Below, piece by piece: positions 60,118 through 64,000 of a DNA stretch of 64,000 bases; position 1 is the first letter of the stretch, and each line of letters opens with the position of its first letter. The stretch is from Symbiodinium kawagutii (Eukaryota > Sar > Dinophyceae > Suessiales > Symbiodiniaceae): positions 250,952-314,951 of the forward strand of contig VSDK01015254.1 in assembly GCA_009767595.1 (NCBI GenBank), given 5' to 3'. The position numbers and the translations under genes were made by a program. The notes under the pieces were generated by a model. That model saw only the letters and a program-made list of their open reading frames with translations, did no database searches and was not told the DNA's origin.

Positions 60118-60190
60118 GGCAGTTATAGTCGTTGGGTTAGTTCACCCCTATAACTGGTAGTTAACCCCAATTAAGTTACTTACAAACCAA
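60118..60190. repeat. Family-F dispersed repeat
   Basis: GCAGTTATAGTCGTTGGGTT, AGTTCACCCCTATAACTGGT and CCCCAATTAAGTTACTTACA, matching modules at 22330-22420 and 62670-62755. Confidence 0.55.
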
Positions 60191-60335
60191 TTTATAAATG
60201 GTTGGGGGCCCACCTTGTGATCATCAAACACCAACGGCTGCCGAAATCCGGTGCCCTTTGGAACAGGCTACAGATGGGATACGGCAGCTACAGCTACAGC
60301 AACCACGAGCGCAACCATCTCCATACCAAGAACCC

Positions 60336-60336
60336 G

Positions 60337-60378
<42 letters not shown>

Positions 60379-60379
60379 G
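60336..60379. repeat. (AAC)n microsatellite
   Basis: About 14 perfect AAC units. Confidence 0.95.
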
Positions 60380-60579
60380 CATGCCACCTACAACATACAA
60401 CGTACAACAACAAAAAAAATAAAAAATCTCACGTGCAACAACATCTGCAATCCAAATCACGAAAACGAGGGGCAAAACAACGACAGCAACGCAACTATAC
60501 GACCACCGTCTGTAAGGACAAAAGAGAAGCAAGGGCAGCACCACTGACAAGAGCAACAGAAAAACCATCGCTGATAGCC

Positions 60580-60960
60580 TAGAGTGATACTCCCTAGTTG
60601 GCTAAGTTGCCTAATTATGGTAACGCCCATTGTGGTAGATATAGCAATAGGTTCATGGCTTAATAAATTAACTATCAAGGAGGGGATATCAACTATTAAA
60701 TTGATTAACTTAATCAACCCATTCGTTAAATTGGCTAAGTTAGCTCTCCAGTACCAGTGCTTAACTGGATAGTTAGTTATATCAAACTGTTATATCAAAT
60801 ATTTAAGTTTCTTATCAAATTAACACAGTTCTAACTGGAGGGCACCACTCTGTATCAAGGATAACAATCACGATGGACTTCACAGCGAGATCATCCACCA
60901 CCTGAGCCACACCCAGCATCACAATGGTTGCACCGCTCGACTGTCGCCTCGATGCCTACA
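60580..60960. other. AT-rich non-coding stretch
   Basis: Repeated words TTGGCTAAGTTGCC, GTTAAATTGGCTAAGTTAGC and CTCCAGTACCAGTGC; the ends AGTGATACTCCCTAGTTGG and ATAGTTAGTTATATCAAAC suggest decayed inverted-repeat elements. No gene. Confidence 0.4.
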
Positions 60961-60997
60961 CCCTTCAACCTACCCCTGTGTCATGACAGTGAATCAT

Positions 60998-61110
60998 CTT
61001 GGTGGCGCAACTAGATCCTTGCTAAAAGTTTGACTTTTAGTGGCTGTATGGTAAATCAACCATATCCCAAAGAACCAAAACACCAAAGGTAGCAGATGTA
61101 AGCCACCTAG
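60998..61110. mobile_element. MITE-like element, family C
   Basis: CTTGGTGGCGCAACTAGATC to GTAAGCCACCTAG. Followed by CTAACTGG, as is the copy at 61631-61739. Confidence 0.75.
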
Positions 61111-61630
61111 CTAACTGGTGTACAGCGGTTGACTGCACTGCGGGCATGATAGTTACAACGGGTCCCTGGCTTTCCACCAGTACGGGAAAATTCAACCTCG
61201 GCATCACTGGAGTCCATCGTTGTCTGCTAAAAATCGAATTTGGGAACGCCATTCTTTGGTTCCTCCGGCGATTCGTGGTTCGAGCCACCCAGAAACGATC
61301 CAGCAACCAAGAACCACACCACTGTTCCTGACTGCAATCAGGTTATCCATTGGACCCCATGATAAACAACCACTAACTGCGATCAGATTAACCATCCAAC
61401 AATTTTAGCCATTGTGTATCATCAACCACAATTGGAGCGGACAGTTTTTACCATTTGTGAATCATCATCACTCGTGATCATCAAAACCAATGCTAGTGAT
61501 TAATGATCATGGTCATCACGGCCACCATGGACATCACGGTAATCGTCGTTGTCATCAACAACCAGCAATCATCATTCATGGTGCAGTATTTCAATCTGAC
61601 CATCAGTTACCCAGAGATGCCCATCAACAT

Positions 61631-61739
61631 CTAGGTTGCTTAAAGATCCCCTGCTAAAAGTTTAATCTTTAGTGGCTATATGGCAAATCAATCCCAACAA
61701 AAAACTACAAACCTGAGGTAGTAGCTTTAAGCCACCTAG
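61631..61739. mobile_element. MITE-like element, family C
   Basis: CTAGGTTGCTTAAAGATCCC to TTTAAGCCACCTAG, with inverted termini and the family core GTGGCTATATGGCAAATCA. Confidence 0.75.
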
Positions 61740-61976
61740 CTAACTGGTTAGTAACTATGCTTTGCAACTACCCTAAGTGGTCATACCATTGATGAATAGG
61801 TTACAATTTCCATGGCTACCAACCACTTACTAGTGGGATGATAATCCAAGTAAGTGGTCACAATTCCCATGGTTTCTAGAGCTTAGCTAGCTGATAGGGC
61901 TGCTGAAAAGCTTTATACGCTACTTGATAGGGCTGATGCTCATGACCTTGTGTATAACCCCAGCTGCACATCCAAG

Positions 61977-62102
61977 TGGCAGTGGGTCAGTTCACCCTTA
62001 GTCCCCCTGGTTCCCCTATCATTAACCATAGTTTTTCCTATTGTTGTTGGTCATTCACCCCCATGAAATTGATTGGTTCATATTGACCCAGCTCGCCATA
62101 TA
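61977..62102. mobile_element. MITE-like element, family A
   Basis: GGCAGTGGGTCAGTTCACCC to TATTGACCCAGCTCGCCATA, with the core TTCCCCTATCATTAACCATA. Confidence 0.65.
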
Positions 62103-62218
62103 TAGTTGGTATATCCCCCAGCACTGTTGCTAATTATCACCTATTATTAACCATTATAACCAGCTAGTTAACCAGCCGGGTTGGTTGGTTAATATTAACC
62201 CATAGCCAAGCAGGTCCA

Positions 62219-62332
62219 TTAACTCGAGATGTTTCCTTCGACATCTGCACCTCTGGGAAGGCTCCCGTACTGCTTCACCCGCTTCGCTCTCCGACTCTGT
62301 GGGTCTGCGGCGGGCTGAGACACAACCGTGTG
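62219..62332 (-). CDS. Candidate terminal exon
   Basis: The minus-strand frame HTVVSQPAADPQSRRAKRVK and onward starts after a CAGCAG acceptor-like sequence at 62333 and ends at a TAA (62219-62221). It is 114 nt and GC-rich. A second minus-strand frame is also open. No domain is recognised. Confidence 0.35.
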   Translation of the reverse strand, partial: HTVVSQPAADPQSRRAKRVKQYGSLPRGADVEGNISS

Positions 62333-62540
62333 CTGCTGGACAAGGGTGACCGGGAGTTGAACCAGCACGAATCAGAGGATGTACCGTGGTTGGTTGGTGG
62401 GTGGGTTGGCTCAACCCCTTTCAGAACTGGTGATGCACCATCAACTCATGTACCTGGTGGTTCACAACTGCAGTTGTATCACCACAAAACTGGTGAACCA
62501 TGTAATGACTGGTGACCCACCAGCAACTAAGCATGTGGAG

Positions 62541-62623
62541 GTTTCTCAAAGTATGATTGGTTTAATACTATAAATGGTTGATGTGAAGGATGATTGCCGG
62601 GTACCCCTTCGACTTGAGAAACC
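62541..62623. mobile_element. MITE-like element, family E
   Basis: GTTTCTCAAAGTATGATTGG to CCTTCGACTTGAGAAAC, an inverted-terminus copy shorter than the one at 19471. Confidence 0.65.
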
Positions 62624-62919
62624 ACCACATGGTTTCTTACTTGATATGGTACTAATAAGGTTGTACGAGGTGGGTCCCCGGCAGTTCTAGGTTGGCTTAG
62701 TTCAATCGCTATCACTGGTAGGAATCCCCCGAGTTAAGTTACCGATAAACCAACTTACAGCTTCTTGATAGTTGCCATTGTCAAACATCAATAATGTGGT
62801 TAGTTTATTAAATACTGACATCAATAAGAAACTAGCTTTCAATAGTTCTTATAGCTTATCATTTATAGTAAACATCAAAAATTAACCCACGTAACAACTG
62901 GTTCACCACCAGTTGGCAG

Positions 62920-63004
62920 ATCAGAAGCGCACCCGCCTCCGACACGGCTGTGGAGCAGCGGAGGAGCAAAGAACAGCAGCTGTTCCAGTCTTCCGGCCTC
63001 GCAG
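62920..63004 (+). CDS. Candidate internal exon with GT donor
   Basis: The plus-strand frame SAPASDTAVEQRRSKEQQLF and onward lies between a TTGGCAG acceptor-like sequence and a good CAG|GTATGG donor at 63005. It is 85 nt, strongly GC-rich and helix-forming. It is one of the clearest exon-like islands in the window. No domain is recognised. Confidence 0.45.
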
Positions 63005-64000
63005 GTATGGTTCATGATGGGTACTGATAAGTGGGTTAGTTCACCCGGTCTAGCTGGTAGTTAGCTCCACTTAAGTTACTAACCATCAACAGTGGTGAAA
63101 CAAGTACTATATGATGGGTATAATTCATGATGGGCACTCAATGATTCCATTTATGATATCAAGATTCATGTTCGTAATGCTTACTATCATAGGATTAGGC
63201 TTGTAGTGGTTATTTGATGGCTCATAATGGTTCATAAATGGCTCAGAGTAAGTGGTTCATACTGGGTACTAAATATAGTGAATGGTTTCTAAATGATTCC
63301 ATTTCCAGGAATGATTAATGATATTTAGATATATGTTCATCAGTAGTAGTATCAACTAAATGATTAGGAATGATGGCAACTCATTTACTGCCATGTCCTT
63401 CAGAATGGTTACTAAATGATTATGAACCATGTCGCTAAGCTACCATTACCATCCATTACCCAGAATACAACTATTGATTGGTCATAAATGAATCATAAAT
63501 TAAGCAACAATCATAACCATCATCAACCCTTACTACCATATGGTTAGAGCAGCCCTGGTAGCTCCTGGCCTCGCTCCCTCCTAACCACCAGCCAATTAAT
63601 AATGTTCCAGTCTTCCTTCGACAGTTTTCCAGCTCTGCAAAACACTGTGATCCTCATCCATTCTGATGAATTCACACCATTTCCATAGGCGCATGAAATA
63701 TGTTGGGTGAGTATCAACCCAAGATACCCCTTCAACGCCATATCAACAATCAGCTGATGATAATTGTTGATCATTGTTCTTTATAATCATCTTCTAGCCC
63801 CTGTCAACTAAGCACCAGCTATTAGCCATCATTCACCAATAACCATCATTAAAGTACAATCAACCACTACTGAACCATCAAATACGCATACAGAACCCTT
63901 CATCAACTGCCATCAAGACCATCATAAACCGTTCATATCATTCCCCAATGTTACACAATGCTCAGCACCTATCATCAATAGAACATATGCCCCTCACCAA
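63005..64000. other. Non-coding tail of the window
   Basis: ATGGTTCATAATGG-polarity words to about 63420, then CCATCA-polarity words. A patch at 63550-63700 is open on the minus strand (WNIINWLVVRRERGQELPGL) and could be part of an exon, but lacks supporting boundaries. A family-F module lies at 63018-63090. Confidence 0.4.

Overview
The window looks like nuclear DNA of a dinoflagellate, probably Symbiodiniaceae or a relative; the exact species cannot be read from it. The reasons are: proteins with a ubiquitin-like N-terminus and RCC1-like repeats, very long retrotransposon polyproteins of dinoflagellate style, a retrotransposon carrying a cytosine-5 DNA methyltransferase, degenerate TTTAGGG repeats, small GC-rich exon-like islands, and an AT-richer background packed with short inverted-repeat elements. 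No prokaryotic operon, phage, rRNA or tRNA gene was seen.

Four blocks are well supported. (1) Two paralogous single-exon genes on the minus strand (13575-14909 and 17175-18512) encode a ubiquitin-like domain plus 41-residue RCC1-like repeats. They sit in a 2.2-kb segment duplicated about 3.6 kb apart. (2) A LINE-type retrotransposon lies at 30150-40565 on the minus strand, bounded by a perfect 16-bp target-site duplication. ORF1 carries a C5 DNA methyltransferase with its main motifs. ORF2 carries an APE endonuclease, a reverse transcriptase and RNase H. The two ORFs share one frame, separated by a single TGA. (3) A Ty1/copia LTR retrotransposon lies at 45656-55543 on the minus strand. It has identical 98-bp LTRs, a 5-bp target-site duplication, an initiator-tRNA-type primer site and one intact 3067-residue Gag-Pol. 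That polyprotein also contains a methyltransferase-like domain and an unusual C-terminal membrane/coiled-coil/Cys-His extension. (4) Two satellites (90-bp unit at 8787-9709, 103-bp unit at 23645-24189) and several MITE-like families of about 100-130 bp lie between these blocks.

The rest is AACCATCA-type (or its complement) low-complexity DNA. It is punctuated by GC-rich islands of 60-550 bp that read as candidate exons, some with plausible splice sites. I list the better ones at low to moderate confidence; many are open on both strands, so the strand is uncertain. The polarity of the AACCATCA repeat tends to flip across these islands, which may mean introns with self-complementary halves.

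The LINE landed inside an older MITE-like repeat, and the copia element, with identical LTRs, is probably a recent arrival. Both retroelements carry methyltransferase-related domains, which makes this a good locus for asking how dinoflagellate retroelements exploit or evade DNA methylation.
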